DNA of 64,000 nucleotides from Hoeflea marina (GTDB taxonomy: Bacteria; Pseudomonadota; Alphaproteobacteria; Rhizobiales; Rhizobiaceae), in contig NZ_QGTR01000005.1 in the NCBI RefSeq assembly GCF_003182275.1, positions 124,001-188,000 of the forward strand, in the 5' to 3' direction. Both the position numbers and the translations under genes were made by a program. The notes beneath the pieces are model-generated. The model had not been told where the DNA came from, made no database searches, and saw nothing but the letters and a program-made list of their open reading frames with translations. This document shows, one piece after another, positions 38,881 to 47,854 of this stretch (position 1 is its first letter; each line of letters begins with the position of its first letter).

Positions 38881-40092
38881 TTAGCCAGTTGCCCGGGTCG
38901 GGTCAAGAACAAGCATCTCTCCGGGCCCGACCGCCGGCTTCAGCTCCGCCACCCGCACCAGATTGCGCCCGTCCCGTTTCGCCTGGTAGACGGCCGCGTC
39001 GACGGCCGCCATGGCGGCGCGAAGGTCGGCATCCGGCGACAGCTCGCAATAGCCGAAGCTCGCCGTCATCTGCAGCGGCCTGCCGCCGGTGGCGATACGC
39101 AGCGTTTCCGTGGCGACCCTGAGCCGGGTTGCCGCCAACCTCGTCATCTCGCCGCTCGAGTCCGCCAGGAGCACGCAGAATTCCTCGCCCCCGAGCCGGG
39201 TGCAGACAGCCTTCGCGCCCGCCACCCGCTGTATCAGCCCGGCGAAGGCAACGAGAGCCGTGTCGCCAGCGTCGTGCCCGTGCGTGTCGTTGACCTGCTT
39301 GAAATGGTCGATATCGCAGATGATCAGGCCGGTCGGCAACGGCGCCGACGCCACGCGCAGCGCCTCGGCGGCAGCCTCGAAGGCCCGCCGATTGAGCAGT
39401 CCGGTGAGCGGATCCGTCTCGGCCAATCGGTTGAGCCTGACCAGCACCGCGACGCAATAGCGCGCGAACAGAGCCATGCCGATGCCGATGGCAAACAGCG
39501 CATTCGATGTCTGCACGGCCGCGGCGAAATAGGCGCTGCCGAAATTCTCGGGCGTCATCGTCTCGGCGCCCGGCAGATACAGCTGCAGGACGCGCCCGGT
39601 GGTCAGCGCGACCTGAACCAGGAAGATCGCGGCGATGACCGCATCGACCCGGTGGCTGCGAAGCCGCCAGGCCTGCAGCCCGCAGATGGCGTAGACAAAG
39701 GCCATGAAGGCGTTGGCCGTCGTCACCCGCAGCCAGAACATCGATCCGTCGAAATTCGTGTAGACGATGAGGATCATCGCAACCAGGGCTGCCGATCCGA
39801 ACAGCAGCCATGGGAAGCTCCGCCGATAGAGCGTGAACACGCCCCAGACGAGCAGGAAATGGCTGAGGAACAGGCAGGACTGGACGATGGAATGATTGGC
39901 CATCCGCAGGTCGCCGCCGACCAGCATGATCTGGGCGAAGCCGACAGCGGCGACCACATACGCGCCGGACAGTCTCAGGGCCGAAACCTGCCTTGTGTCA
40001 AAGACATACAATGTCAGGAATGCCAGACCTGCGGATACCAATACCGCTGGCCCGAGCCATTGATATGTCAGGTTGGCAATAATCAAGTGCAT
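38881..40092 (-). CDS. Membrane diguanylate cyclase (GGDEF)
   Basis: The 403-residue protein has an N-terminal region of six or seven membrane helices (residues about 1-210) and a C-terminal GGDEF domain. The active site is LGGEEF, an active form of GGDEF, and DPLTGLLNRRAF opens the domain. No RxxD inhibitory site is visible before the active loop, so product inhibition may be lost. It makes cyclic di-GMP in response to an unknown signal sensed at the membrane. The ATG at 40092 begins the first helix. Confidence 0.88.
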   Translation of the reverse strand: MHLIIANLTYQWLGPAVLVSAGLAFLTLYVFDTRQVSALRLSGAYVVAAVGFAQIMLVGGDLRMANHSIVQSCLFLSHFLLVWGVFTLYRRSFPWLLFGSAALVAMILIVYTNFDGSMFWLRVTTANAFMAFVYAICGLQAWRLRSHRVDAVIAAIFLVQVALTTGRVLQLYLPGAETMTPENFGSAYFAAAVQTSNALFAIGIGMALFARYCVAVLVRLNRLAETDPLTGLLNRRAFEAAAEALRVASAPLPTGLIICDIDHFKQVNDTHGHDAGDTALVAFAGLIQRVAGAKAVCTRLGGEEFCVLLADSSGEMTRLAATRLRVATETLRIATGGRPLQMTASFGYCELSPDADLRAAMAAVDAAVYQAKRDGRNLVRVAELKPAVGPGEMLVLDPTRATG

Positions 40093-40159
40093 GCGCCTTT
40101 CGCGTTTCCTGTCGCCAACCTGGCACCAAAATGTCGCCAATTCATTACCTTAGCGAAAA

Positions 40160-41002
40160 TTAGCCGCCTCTTTGCCGCGCCAGAAACGCCAGCCGCTCGA
40201 ACAGGTGCACATCCTGCTCGTTCTTGAGCAGCGCGCCATGCAGTTTTGGCAGCGCACTCTTGGCATCGCCGCGCAGCGTCTCGGGCTCGACATCATCGGC
40301 CACCAGCAACCGGATCCAGTCCAGAGCCTCGGACGTGGAAGGCCGCTTCTTCAGACCCGCCGTCTCCCGGATCTCGTAGAACTGCGTCAGTGCCGCCCGC
40401 ACCAGCGAGGCCTTGATGCCGGGGTAATGCACATCGACGATGCGCTGCAGCGTTTCCATGTCGGGAAAGCGGATGTAGTGGAAGAAGCAGCGCCGCAGAA
40501 ACGCGTCAGGCAGCTCCTTCTCGTTGTTGGACGTTATGATCACGATGGGCCGCTGCAGCGCCTTCACCGTTTCACCGGTCTCGTAGACGAAGAACTCCAT
40601 GCGATCGAGTTCCTGCAGCAGATCGTTGGGAAATTCGATGTCGGCCTTGTCCACCTCGTCGATCAGCAGCACGACCTTGCGGTCGGACGCGAAGGCCTCC
40701 CACAGCTTTCCCCGCCGGATGTAGTTGGAGATGTCGCTGACCCGGCCGTCGCCGAGCTGGCTGTCGCGCAGCCGGCTGACCGCGTCGTATTCGTACAGGC
40801 CCTGCTGCGCCTTGGTGGTCGATTTCACCGACCATTCGATCAGGTCCAGCCCGAGCGAGCCTGCCACCTGGCGGGCCAGCTCGGTCTTGCCGGTGCCCGG
40901 CTCGCCCTTGACCAGCAGCGGCCGCTCCAGCGCGATGGCTGCGTTGACCGCGATCGTCAGATCCTTGTCGGCCACATAGGTTTCGGTACCCGTGAATTTC
41001 AT
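40160..41002 (-). CDS. MoxR-family AAA+ ATPase
   Basis: The 280-residue ATPase has Walker A GEPGTGKTELAR near residue 38, Walker B VVLLIDEVDKAD near residue 104, and the ATPase_5/MoxR sensor segment VIITSNNEKELPDAFLRRC. MoxR proteins act with VWA proteins to assemble or activate metalloenzyme complexes; CoxD of CO dehydrogenase operons is an example. The VWA partner is probably the gene at 35409-36593. The ATG at 41002 is preferred over a 33-codon unconserved extension. Confidence 0.88.
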   Translation of the reverse strand: MKFTGTETYVADKDLTIAVNAAIALERPLLVKGEPGTGKTELARQVAGSLGLDLIEWSVKSTTKAQQGLYEYDAVSRLRDSQLGDGRVSDISNYIRRGKLWEAFASDRKVVLLIDEVDKADIEFPNDLLQELDRMEFFVYETGETVKALQRPIVIITSNNEKELPDAFLRRCFFHYIRFPDMETLQRIVDVHYPGIKASLVRAALTQFYEIRETAGLKKRPSTSEALDWIRLLVADDVEPETLRGDAKSALPKLHGALLKNEQDVHLFERLAFLARQRGG

Positions 41003-41167
41003 CTTTGTTCCAACTCTGCCCCGGATCGAACTCAGGATCCTGCTCACCATATCTGCCGCTGCGACGCAACCCGATACCGCCCTCCGATTGCGCCAGATCA
41101 AGGCGCGCGATGCCCGGCGACGGCATCATCACCTTGTTTTGAAAGTCACGGTTCGAGGAGACATCGG

Positions 41168-41539
41168 ATGACACTCTACCATATTCGCCTGGAAATGGCC
41201 CGCAACAAGGACTTTCCGGAGGGCAATGTGAACCGGGGCTATGACATCACCGCTCCACTGGACGGCGAAGGCCATCTGGATGCCGCGGCCTGGAAGAGAA
41301 ATCCCGCGGCATCCGCCGTCGTCCGCTTCTGGGATGGCGAGCGCGCCGCCCTCGGCCATCTCGTCCACAACCGCGGCGGCTGGGCGTTCGACTACGATCC
41401 GACCACCCTCGCCGACGACGAATCCGGATTTCGGCTCTCAAACCACGTTTTCAGGGCGGGGGAATATCTCTCCATCCGCGACCATGGTGCCGACGAGTTG
41501 CACACATTCATCGTCCGCGCCGTCACCCCTGCCGGCTGA
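41168..41539 (+). CDS. Small conserved hypothetical protein
   Basis: The 123-residue soluble protein begins MTLYHIRLEMARNKDFPEGNVNRGYDITAPLDGEGHLD and has histidines and acidic residues near the C-terminus (VFRAGEYLSIRDHGADELHTFIVRAV). It resembles proteins I believe are common in rhizobia, but I cannot name a function. A GAGGAG-like site (41155-41160) precedes the ATG. It is monocistronic, between divergent moxR and convergent uup. Confidence 0.65.
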   Translation: MTLYHIRLEMARNKDFPEGNVNRGYDITAPLDGEGHLDAAAWKRNPAASAVVRFWDGERAALGHLVHNRGGWAFDYDPTTLADDESGFRLSNHVFRAGEYLSIRDHGADELHTFIVRAVTPAG

Positions 41540-41580
41540 GCCGTCAGGCTGGCAGGCGCTTCCGGAACGGATGGTCGCGA

Positions 41581-43422
41581 TCAGTTGCCCTCGACCTGTT
41601 CGCGCAGCATCTCGAGTTCCAGCCACTCCGTTTCCGTGGCTTCGAGTTCCCGCTTGAGCTTCTCATGCTGGGCGGCGAGCTTGGCAAAGCCGTCCGGGTC
41701 GCGGTTGAACAGCGCGGGATCCGCCATCCTGGCCTCGACTGCGCCGATCTTGTCTTGGATTTCGGCCGACTGCTTGGGCAGTGTCTCCAGCGCGAATTTC
41801 TGCTTGTAGGACAGCTTCCGGCCCGACGACGACATCGCCGGCTGCGTCGCGGGCTTCGGCAGCGCGGGAGCCTTGGCGGCATTGCGCGCCGCCGCCTGCT
41901 GCTGGCGGACTTCCTTGGCCGCGCCAGCGCGCTGGGTCATCATGTCGGTGTAGCCGCCGGCATAGGCGATCCAGCGTCCGTCGGGCGCCGACGGGTTGGC
42001 AAGCGAGAGAACCGATGTCACCGTGCGGTCGAGAAAGTCGCGGTCATGGCTGACCAGGATCACGGTGCCTGGATAGCCCGAAACCAGCTCCTGCAGCAGG
42101 TCCAGCGTCTCCATGTCAAGATCGTTCGTCGGCTCGTCGAGCACCAGCAGGTTCGAGGGCCGCGAGAGGATGCGGGCCAGCATCAGCCGGGCCTTTTCGC
42201 CGCCCGACAGGTTCCTGATCGGTGTCCGCGCCTGCTCGGGCGCGAACAGGAAGTCCTTCATGTAGCCGGTAACATGCTTCTGCTCGCCATTGACCAGCAG
42301 CGTCTCGCCGCGTCCGTCGGTAAGGTAGTGGGCCAGCGTCTCCTCCGGGTTGAGCGAGGCGCGCTTCTGGTCGAGCACCGCCACGTCGAGCTTGGTTCCC
42401 TGCCGCACCCAGCCGGAATCGGGCTCGAGTTCCCCGATCAGCATCTTCAGCAGCGTCGTCTTGCCGGCGCCGTTCGGCCCGACCAGGCCGATGCAGTCAC
42501 CGCGGTTGATGCGCATGGAGAAATCCTCCACCACCGTCTTGCCGTCAAAGCTCTTGTTGATGCCCTCCGCCTCGATCACCAGCTTGCCGGATTCGCGGCC
42601 CTCGGCGGTGGTCGCCGAGACCTTGCCCTGGGCGCCCTTGTGGCCGCGGAAATCGCTGCGCAGGTCGTGCAGCTGCGACAGTCGCCGCATGTTGCGCTTG
42701 CGCCGGGCGGTCACACCGTAGCGCAACCAGTGCTCCTCGCGCTCGATCTGGCGGCCGAGCTTGTGCTGCTCCATTTCCTCGGCTTCCAGCACCTGGTCGC
42801 GCCACTCCTCGAAATGAGCAAATCCGCGATCGAGCCGCCGGGCGATGCCGCGGTCGAGCCAGACGGTGGCCCGGCTGGTGCGCTCGAGAAAGCGCCGGTC
42901 ATGGGAGATCAGCAGCAGCGCCGAACGGGTGCGCTGCAACTCGCCTTCCAGCCATTCGATTGCCGGCAGGTCGAGATGGTTCGTCGGCTCGTCGAGCAGC
43001 AGGATGTCCGGCTCCGGCGCCATCGCCCGCACCAGCGCCGCGCGCCGCGCTTCGCCGCCGGACAGGTTAGCCGGTTCGGCGTCGCCGGAGATCTCCAGGT
43101 GGTCGAGCAGATAGGTCACCCGGTGCGGGTCGTCATTGGGTCCCAGACCCGCCTCCGCATAGGCCCGCACACTGGCAAAGCCTTCGAGATCCGGCGCCTG
43201 CGGCAGATAGCGGATGGTGGCGGACGGATGCCGGAAGATCTCGCCGGACTGCGGCTCGACCAGGCCGGCGGCAATCTTGAGCAGCGTCGACTTGCCCGAG
43301 CCGTTCCGCCCAACCAGGCAGATCCGGTCGCCCGGCTCCACCTGCAGGTCGGCGCCATCGAGCAGCGGCGCACCGCCGAAGGACAGCATGATCTTGTCGA
43401 GTTTCAGAATTGGGGGTGCCAT
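41581..43422 (-). CDS. uup: ABC-F family ATPase (Uup type)
   Basis: The 613-residue protein has two ABC domains and no membrane region. The first has GRNGSGKSTLL, LSGGEARRAALVRA and LLLDEPTNHLD; the second has GPNGAGKTTLL, LSGGEKARLMLARI and LVLDEPTNDLD. A lysine/arginine-rich linker between them and a coiled-coil C-terminus match Uup. Uup-type ABC-F proteins act on ribosomes or DNA ends; precise excision of transposons rises in E. coli uup mutants. It is 2 bp from the thiamine pyrophosphokinase stop. Confidence 0.9.
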   Translation of the reverse strand: MAPPILKLDKIMLSFGGAPLLDGADLQVEPGDRICLVGRNGSGKSTLLKIAAGLVEPQSGEIFRHPSATIRYLPQAPDLEGFASVRAYAEAGLGPNDDPHRVTYLLDHLEISGDAEPANLSGGEARRAALVRAMAPEPDILLLDEPTNHLDLPAIEWLEGELQRTRSALLLISHDRRFLERTSRATVWLDRGIARRLDRGFAHFEEWRDQVLEAEEMEQHKLGRQIEREEHWLRYGVTARRKRNMRRLSQLHDLRSDFRGHKGAQGKVSATTAEGRESGKLVIEAEGINKSFDGKTVVEDFSMRINRGDCIGLVGPNGAGKTTLLKMLIGELEPDSGWVRQGTKLDVAVLDQKRASLNPEETLAHYLTDGRGETLLVNGEQKHVTGYMKDFLFAPEQARTPIRNLSGGEKARLMLARILSRPSNLLVLDEPTNDLDMETLDLLQELVSGYPGTVILVSHDRDFLDRTVTSVLSLANPSAPDGRWIAYAGGYTDMMTQRAGAAKEVRQQQAAARNAAKAPALPKPATQPAMSSSGRKLSYKQKFALETLPKQSAEIQDKIGAVEARMADPALFNRDPDGFAKLAAQHEKLKRELEATETEWLELEMLREQVEGN

Positions 43423-43424
43423 GG

Positions 43425-44078
43425 TCAGACTCCGGAAAAATCATGCGGCCGCGAAATCAGCAAGCCGCGCCCGGCCTTCAGCTGAATGGCGACGTCGCCG
43501 GTTGCGGCATTGGACAGGGTCCGCGAGGACCCGAACGGGATCTGCACCCGGTCGAGCGGGTATCTGGCGCCTGCGATGCCGAGGTCGACCAGATCGGACA
43601 GGGCAAGGATGGAAAACAGCGATCCGCCGGGCAGCGACAGTCTGGTGACGCCTGCAAGCACCGGCACCGCCTCTTCTTCGCCCGACGACAGCACCACCTC
43701 GAAACCGCGTTCGGCCAGCGTCACTGCCTGCAGCATGTGCACCAGCGCATGGTCGGAGCGCTCGCCGGCCAGTGCGCCGATCATGATCAGCCTGCGGGCG
43801 CCGCGGCTGATGGCCTCGTTGATGGCGATCTCGCCGTCGGTGAGGTCCTTGGCCGCCGGAAAGGCTTGCCGGGGCACCGCGGACCAGGCCGCTTCGAGCT
43901 CGGGAGTCACCGAATCGAAGTCGCCCACCCACAATTCGGGCACGAGGCCGAGGGCCGCCGCATGGCCGATTCCGCCATCGGCGGCAATGGCGCGAGCGCC
44001 CGCGACCAGGGCCGTCACGCGGGCGTCCACTTTCAGCCCGCCGCCGAGCAGGATCGCAAATGTTGAGATCTTTTCCAT
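43425..44078 (-). CDS. Thiamine pyrophosphokinase
   Basis: The enzyme transfers pyrophosphate from ATP to thiamine, making TPP directly from salvaged thiamine. The 217-residue protein shows the family motifs AIAADGGIGHAAALG, LWVGDFDSV and KDLTDGEIAI. It is divergent from thiBPQ, so uptake and activation are paired. The 207-bp interval between them holds the TPP riboswitch facing thiB. Uup follows closely downstream. Confidence 0.9.
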   Translation of the reverse strand: MEKISTFAILLGGGLKVDARVTALVAGARAIAADGGIGHAAALGLVPELWVGDFDSVTPELEAAWSAVPRQAFPAAKDLTDGEIAINEAISRGARRLIMIGALAGERSDHALVHMLQAVTLAERGFEVVLSSGEEEAVPVLAGVTRLSLPGGSLFSILALSDLVDLGIAGARYPLDRVQIPFGSSRTLSNAATGDVAIQLKAGRGLLISRPHDFSGV

Positions 44079-44146
44079 CTGCGACAGCCAATAGCAGCTT
44101 TTGCGGAGCTTGCCAGAGCCGCGGAGAAATTCTATCTCTTTGGATG

Positions 44147-44239
44147 CTCTAACGGGGTGCCCGGTCGCAAGACCGTGCTGAGAGGCAGGTTGCCAACCCG
44201 AAGAACCTGATCCGGTTTGTACCGGCGGAGGGATTAGAC
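44147..44239 (+). promoter_or_regulatory. TPP riboswitch (THI element) of thiBPQ
   Basis: The conserved blocks are in order: TCTAACGGGGTGC opening stem P1, GTGCTGAGAGG, CCCGAAGAACCTGATCCGG and ACCGGCGGAGGGATTAGA closing P1. It is 46 bp before the thiB ATG. TPP binding should repress the thiamine transport genes. No intrinsic terminator is evident, so control is more likely at ribosome access to the thiB start. Confidence 0.95.
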
Positions 44240-44285
44240 GCCTGCACAGCGCCTATTTCCTGTTTTTTCAACATAGGAGGCGCAT

Positions 44286-45302
44286 ATGCGCAAACCATCA
44301 CTGTTTTTCCCCCTGTTCACCCTGATCGGCACCGCCGGCCTGGTGCCGCTTGCGGCCCATGCGGATGACCGCACGCTCACCGTTTACACCTATGAGAGTT
44401 TCATCGCCGAATGGGGTCCCGGCCCCAAGGTGAAGCAGGCCTTCGAGGCCGATTGCGGATGCAGGCTCGACTGGGTCGGCGTCGCCGACGGCGTGGCGCT
44501 GCTCAACCGCCTCAAGCTCGAAGGCGACAAGGCCGCGGCCGGGGTTGTGCTCGGGCTGGACACGAACCTGGTCACCGAAGCCAAGGCCACCAGCCTGTTC
44601 GCACCGCACGACATCGATACATCCGCCGTCTCCGTGCCGGGCGGATATGCCGATGATGTCTTCGTGCCCTACGACTACGGCCATTTCGCCGTCGTCTACG
44701 ACACCCAGGCCATCAAGACGCCGCCGTCGAGCCTGAAGGAACTGGTTGAGGGAGACCCCTCGCAGAAGATCGTCATCGAGGATCCGCGCACCTCGACCCC
44801 TGGTCTCGGCCTGCTGCTATGGGTCAAGGCAATCTACGGCGATGATTCCGCCGCAGCCTGGGCCATGCTCAGGGACCGCGTCCTGACCGTGACCCCGGGC
44901 TGGTCGGAAGCCTACGGCCTGTTCACCAGCGGCGAGGCGCCGATGGTGCTGTCCTATGTCACCTCGCCGGCCTATCACATGATCGCCGAGGACAGCGACC
45001 GCTACCAGGCGGCCAGTTTTTCCGAGGGTCAGTACCTGCAGATCGAGGTGGCCGGCATCCTCAAGGCGGCGCCCGAGCCCGATCTGGCACGGCAGTTCCT
45101 GGCCTTCATGCTCACCACCGGCTTCCAGGACACGATTGCCACCAACAACTGGATGATGCCGGCTGCTCCCACCAGCGAGCCGCTGCCCGAGCCTTTCGAG
45201 CGGCTGGTCAAGCCGACGAAGGATCTGCTGCTGCCGTCCGACGAGGTGGCGGCCCATCGCAAGGCATGGGTCGATGAATGGCAGGAAGCCATGAGCAAAT
45301 GA
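44286..45302 (+). CDS. thiB: Periplasmic thiamine-binding protein
   Basis: The 338-residue ABC transporter binding protein has a signal peptide cleaved near AAHADDR, then [29 protein letters not shown], typical of ThiB/TbpA. It captures thiamine and its phosphates. An ATAGGAGG site precedes the ATG. First gene of thiBPQ under the TPP riboswitch, 10 bp before thiP. Confidence 0.93.
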   Translation: MRKPSLFFPLFTLIGTAGLVPLAAHADDRTLTVYTYESFIAEWGPGPKVKQAFEADCGCRLDWVGVADGVALLNRLKLEGDKAAAGVVLGLDTNLVTEAKATSLFAPHDIDTSAVSVPGGYADDVFVPYDYGHFAVVYDTQAIKTPPSSLKELVEGDPSQKIVIEDPRTSTPGLGLLLWVKAIYGDDSAAAWAMLRDRVLTVTPGWSEAYGLFTSGEAPMVLSYVTSPAYHMIAEDSDRYQAASFSEGQYLQIEVAGILKAAPEPDLARQFLAFMLTTGFQDTIATNNWMMPAAPTSEPLPEPFERLVKPTKDLLLPSDEVAAHRKAWVDEWQEAMSK

Positions 45303-45312
45303 GCCGGGCCCG

Positions 45313-46929
45313 ATGCTGACACCGGCCGAACATCGCGCGGCCCGCCTTGGCGGCTGGTTCGGCATCGGCCTGCTGGCTGCCGCCATCGGAATCCCGGTGG
45401 CGGCGCTTCTCGCCGGAAGCACCGGCGCGGGCTTCGGCGTCGACCCCTATCTGCTGCGCATCACCCGCTTCACCCTGCTGCAGGCGGGGTTGTCCACGGC
45501 GCTGTCGATCGCGCTTGCCATTCCGCTCGCCCGCGCCCTGGCCCGGCATCCCGCGCTGCCCGGCAGAAGCTTGCTCCTCCGCCTGTTCGCCATCCCGCTC
45601 GGACTGCCGCCGTTGGTCGCGGCCCTTGGCCTCATCGTCGTCTGGGGCCGCCAGGGCATCGTCAATGCCGGCCTGCTGCGGCTCGGCGTGGACCAGCCCG
45701 TCTCGATCTACGGTCTGTCTGGGATCCTGATGGCGCATGTGTTTTTCAATCTGCCTCTGGCGACCAGGCTGATGCTGATGGGGCTGGAGCGGCTGCCGGC
45801 CGAGTACTGGAAGAATGCCGCGATCCTCGGCATGACCCGGGCGAACGTCTTCCGCCTGATTGAATGGCCGGCGATCGCGCAACTCGCCGGCGGAGCGGCC
45901 GGCCTGGTGTTCATGCTCTGCGTCACCTCGTTCACGCTGGTACTGGTGCTCGGCGGCGGGCCGGCGGCCACGACGCTGGAGGTGGCCATCTACCAGGCCC
46001 TGCGCTTCGACTTCGATCCGCCGCGCGCCGTCCTGCTGGCGCTGGTGCAGATCGCGCTGACCTCGGCGGTGCTGATCGCCCTGCGTGTGCTGAAGTCACC
46101 CGCCGAGGAAGCACCGCAACTGGGCCTGTCGCCGGCCCGACCGGATGTTGCCCCGGGCCTTCCCGCCCTGGCCGATCGTGTGCTGATCCTGGCCTCCGCC
46201 CTGTTCGTGATTGCCCCGCTGGCCGCCACGCTGGTGGCGGGACTGCGCGCGGATCTTGTCCGGATCCTGACGGACGCGCTGCTCTGGCGGGCGATCCTCA
46301 CCAGTCTCGCGGTAGCAGCCGCCGCCGCGGCGACATCGACGATGCTTGCCCTGCTGCTCGTGCGGGCGCGCCATTCCGTGGCCGAATCGCAAACCGCGTT
46401 TGCCGGTCGCATCCTCTCCTGGCTGGCCGGCATTGCGGGCTCGCTGGTCCTTCTGGCTCCGCCGGTGGTCATGGGCGCCGGCTGGTTCCTGCTTCTGTCC
46501 GGCGCCACCCGCGCCCTGGCGCTGCCGCTGATGATCATCGTGCTCATCAACGCCATGATGGCGCTGCCTTTCGTCATCCGCGTCATCGAACCCGCGCACC
46601 GGACCGCCATGAGCCGAAACGGTCGCCTGTGCCTTTCCCTCGGCGTGACCGGCATCAACCGCCTGCGCCGGGTCGATCTTCCCGCCCTCGCCAGGCCGCT
46701 GGCCACCGCGTTCGCCTTCGCCATGGCGCTGTCGCTCGGCGATCTCGGCGCCGTCGCCCTCTTCGGCGGCGATCGCATTGTCACCCTGCCCTGGCTGCTG
46801 CTGCAGAAGATGGGCAGCTATCGCACCGCGGACGCGGCCGGAATCGCCCTCATCCTTGCCGTTCTCTGCATGGGGCTGATGGCACTTTCCGACCGCACCG
46901 GCGCCGGCCGCGAGGCCGCCAGGCCATGA
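45313..46929 (+). CDS. thiP: Thiamine ABC transporter permease
   Basis: The 538-residue inner-membrane permease has two fused six-helix halves, as usual for ThiP. Each half has an EAA-type loop: WKNAAILGMTRANVFRLIEWPAI and SLGVTGINRLRRVDLPALARPL. It follows thiB by 10 bp and overlaps thiQ by 4 bp. Confidence 0.92.
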   Translation: MLTPAEHRAARLGGWFGIGLLAAAIGIPVAALLAGSTGAGFGVDPYLLRITRFTLLQAGLSTALSIALAIPLARALARHPALPGRSLLLRLFAIPLGLPPLVAALGLIVVWGRQGIVNAGLLRLGVDQPVSIYGLSGILMAHVFFNLPLATRLMLMGLERLPAEYWKNAAILGMTRANVFRLIEWPAIAQLAGGAAGLVFMLCVTSFTLVLVLGGGPAATTLEVAIYQALRFDFDPPRAVLLALVQIALTSAVLIALRVLKSPAEEAPQLGLSPARPDVAPGLPALADRVLILASALFVIAPLAATLVAGLRADLVRILTDALLWRAILTSLAVAAAAAATSTMLALLLVRARHSVAESQTAFAGRILSWLAGIAGSLVLLAPPVVMGAGWFLLLSGATRALALPLMIIVLINAMMALPFVIRVIEPAHRTAMSRNGRLCLSLGVTGINRLRRVDLPALARPLATAFAFAMALSLGDLGAVALFGGDRIVTLPWLLLQKMGSYRTADAAGIALILAVLCMGLMALSDRTGAGREAARP

Positions 46930-47648
46930 ACGCTTCAGCCATCGAACTGCGCCATGTCACCCACGCGCTCGGGAACGCCGGAGTGGCTTTTTCCTTCAGC
47001 CGCGAGACGGGGAGCGTCACGGCGGTCCTCGGGCCCTCCGGCGCCGGCAAGTCGACCTTGCTCAATCTGATCGCCGGCTTCCTTGCCCCTGACCAGGGCC
47101 AGGTGTTCGTCAACGGGCGCGACGTCACCGCGCTTCCGCCTGCCGGTCGCGGCGTCTCGATGGTCTTCCAGGACAACAACCTGTTTGCCCATCTCGACAT
47201 CCGCACCAACATCGCTCTCGGTCTCGATCCGGCCCTGCGGCTGGGCAGGGCCGAGAATGCGGTGATCGAGGCGGCGATGGAGCGCGTCGGGCTGGCCGGT
47301 TTCGGCCGCCGCAAGCCAGGCACCCTGTCCGGCGGCGAGCGCCAGCGCGTCGCGCTCGCCCGCGCCTTCGCCCGCCGCAAGCCGCTGCTGCTGCTCGACG
47401 AGCCGTTTGACGGGCTCGGACCGGGACTGGCGGCAGAGATGTTGTCCCTGATGCTGGAAATACGCGCCGAAGTCGGCGCCACGGTGCTCATGGTCACCCA
47501 TGAACCCGCCGAGGCGCGTGCGGCGGCCGACCGGGTTCTGTTCGTCGACCGCGGGCGCATTGCCGCCGACGCGCCGCTGGCAGGCTTTTTCGAGCGCAGC
47601 GACATCCCGGCGCTGCGCCACTATCTCGGCTCCGGTGCGCCCGACTGA
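46926..47648 (+). CDS. thiQ: Thiamine ABC transporter ATPase
   Basis: The 240-residue ATPase has Walker A GPSGAGKSTLL, signature LSGGERQRVALARAFAR, Walker B LLLLDEPFDGLG and the switch histidine in MVTHEP. The start overlaps the thiP stop (ATGA). Last gene of thiBPQ. The open frame continues far upstream within thiP but is a shadow there. No clear terminator follows in the 206 bp to the next gene. Confidence 0.92.
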   Translation: MNASAIELRHVTHALGNAGVAFSFSRETGSVTAVLGPSGAGKSTLLNLIAGFLAPDQGQVFVNGRDVTALPPAGRGVSMVFQDNNLFAHLDIRTNIALGLDPALRLGRAENAVIEAAMERVGLAGFGRRKPGTLSGGERQRVALARAFARRKPLLLLDEPFDGLGPGLAAEMLSLMLEIRAEVGATVLMVTHEPAEARAAADRVLFVDRGRIAADAPLAGFFERSDIPALRHYLGSGAPD

Positions 47649-47854
47649 GCGCTTGCCGGCAGCGAGGGACCTGACGACAAGGGGGCAAATGTGGTGCGAA
47701 TGACGCCGTTGTGCGGCACCGCCACAATTTGGTCGCCGGACGATGCCACTGGATCGCCTGTCTGAATCACGCTAGACAGGCTGATCTGACGCCGACGATC
47801 ACCTTTGAGCTGCCGGGCGCCCACCGGAACCGGCTGAACCAGTTTCCGGATACC

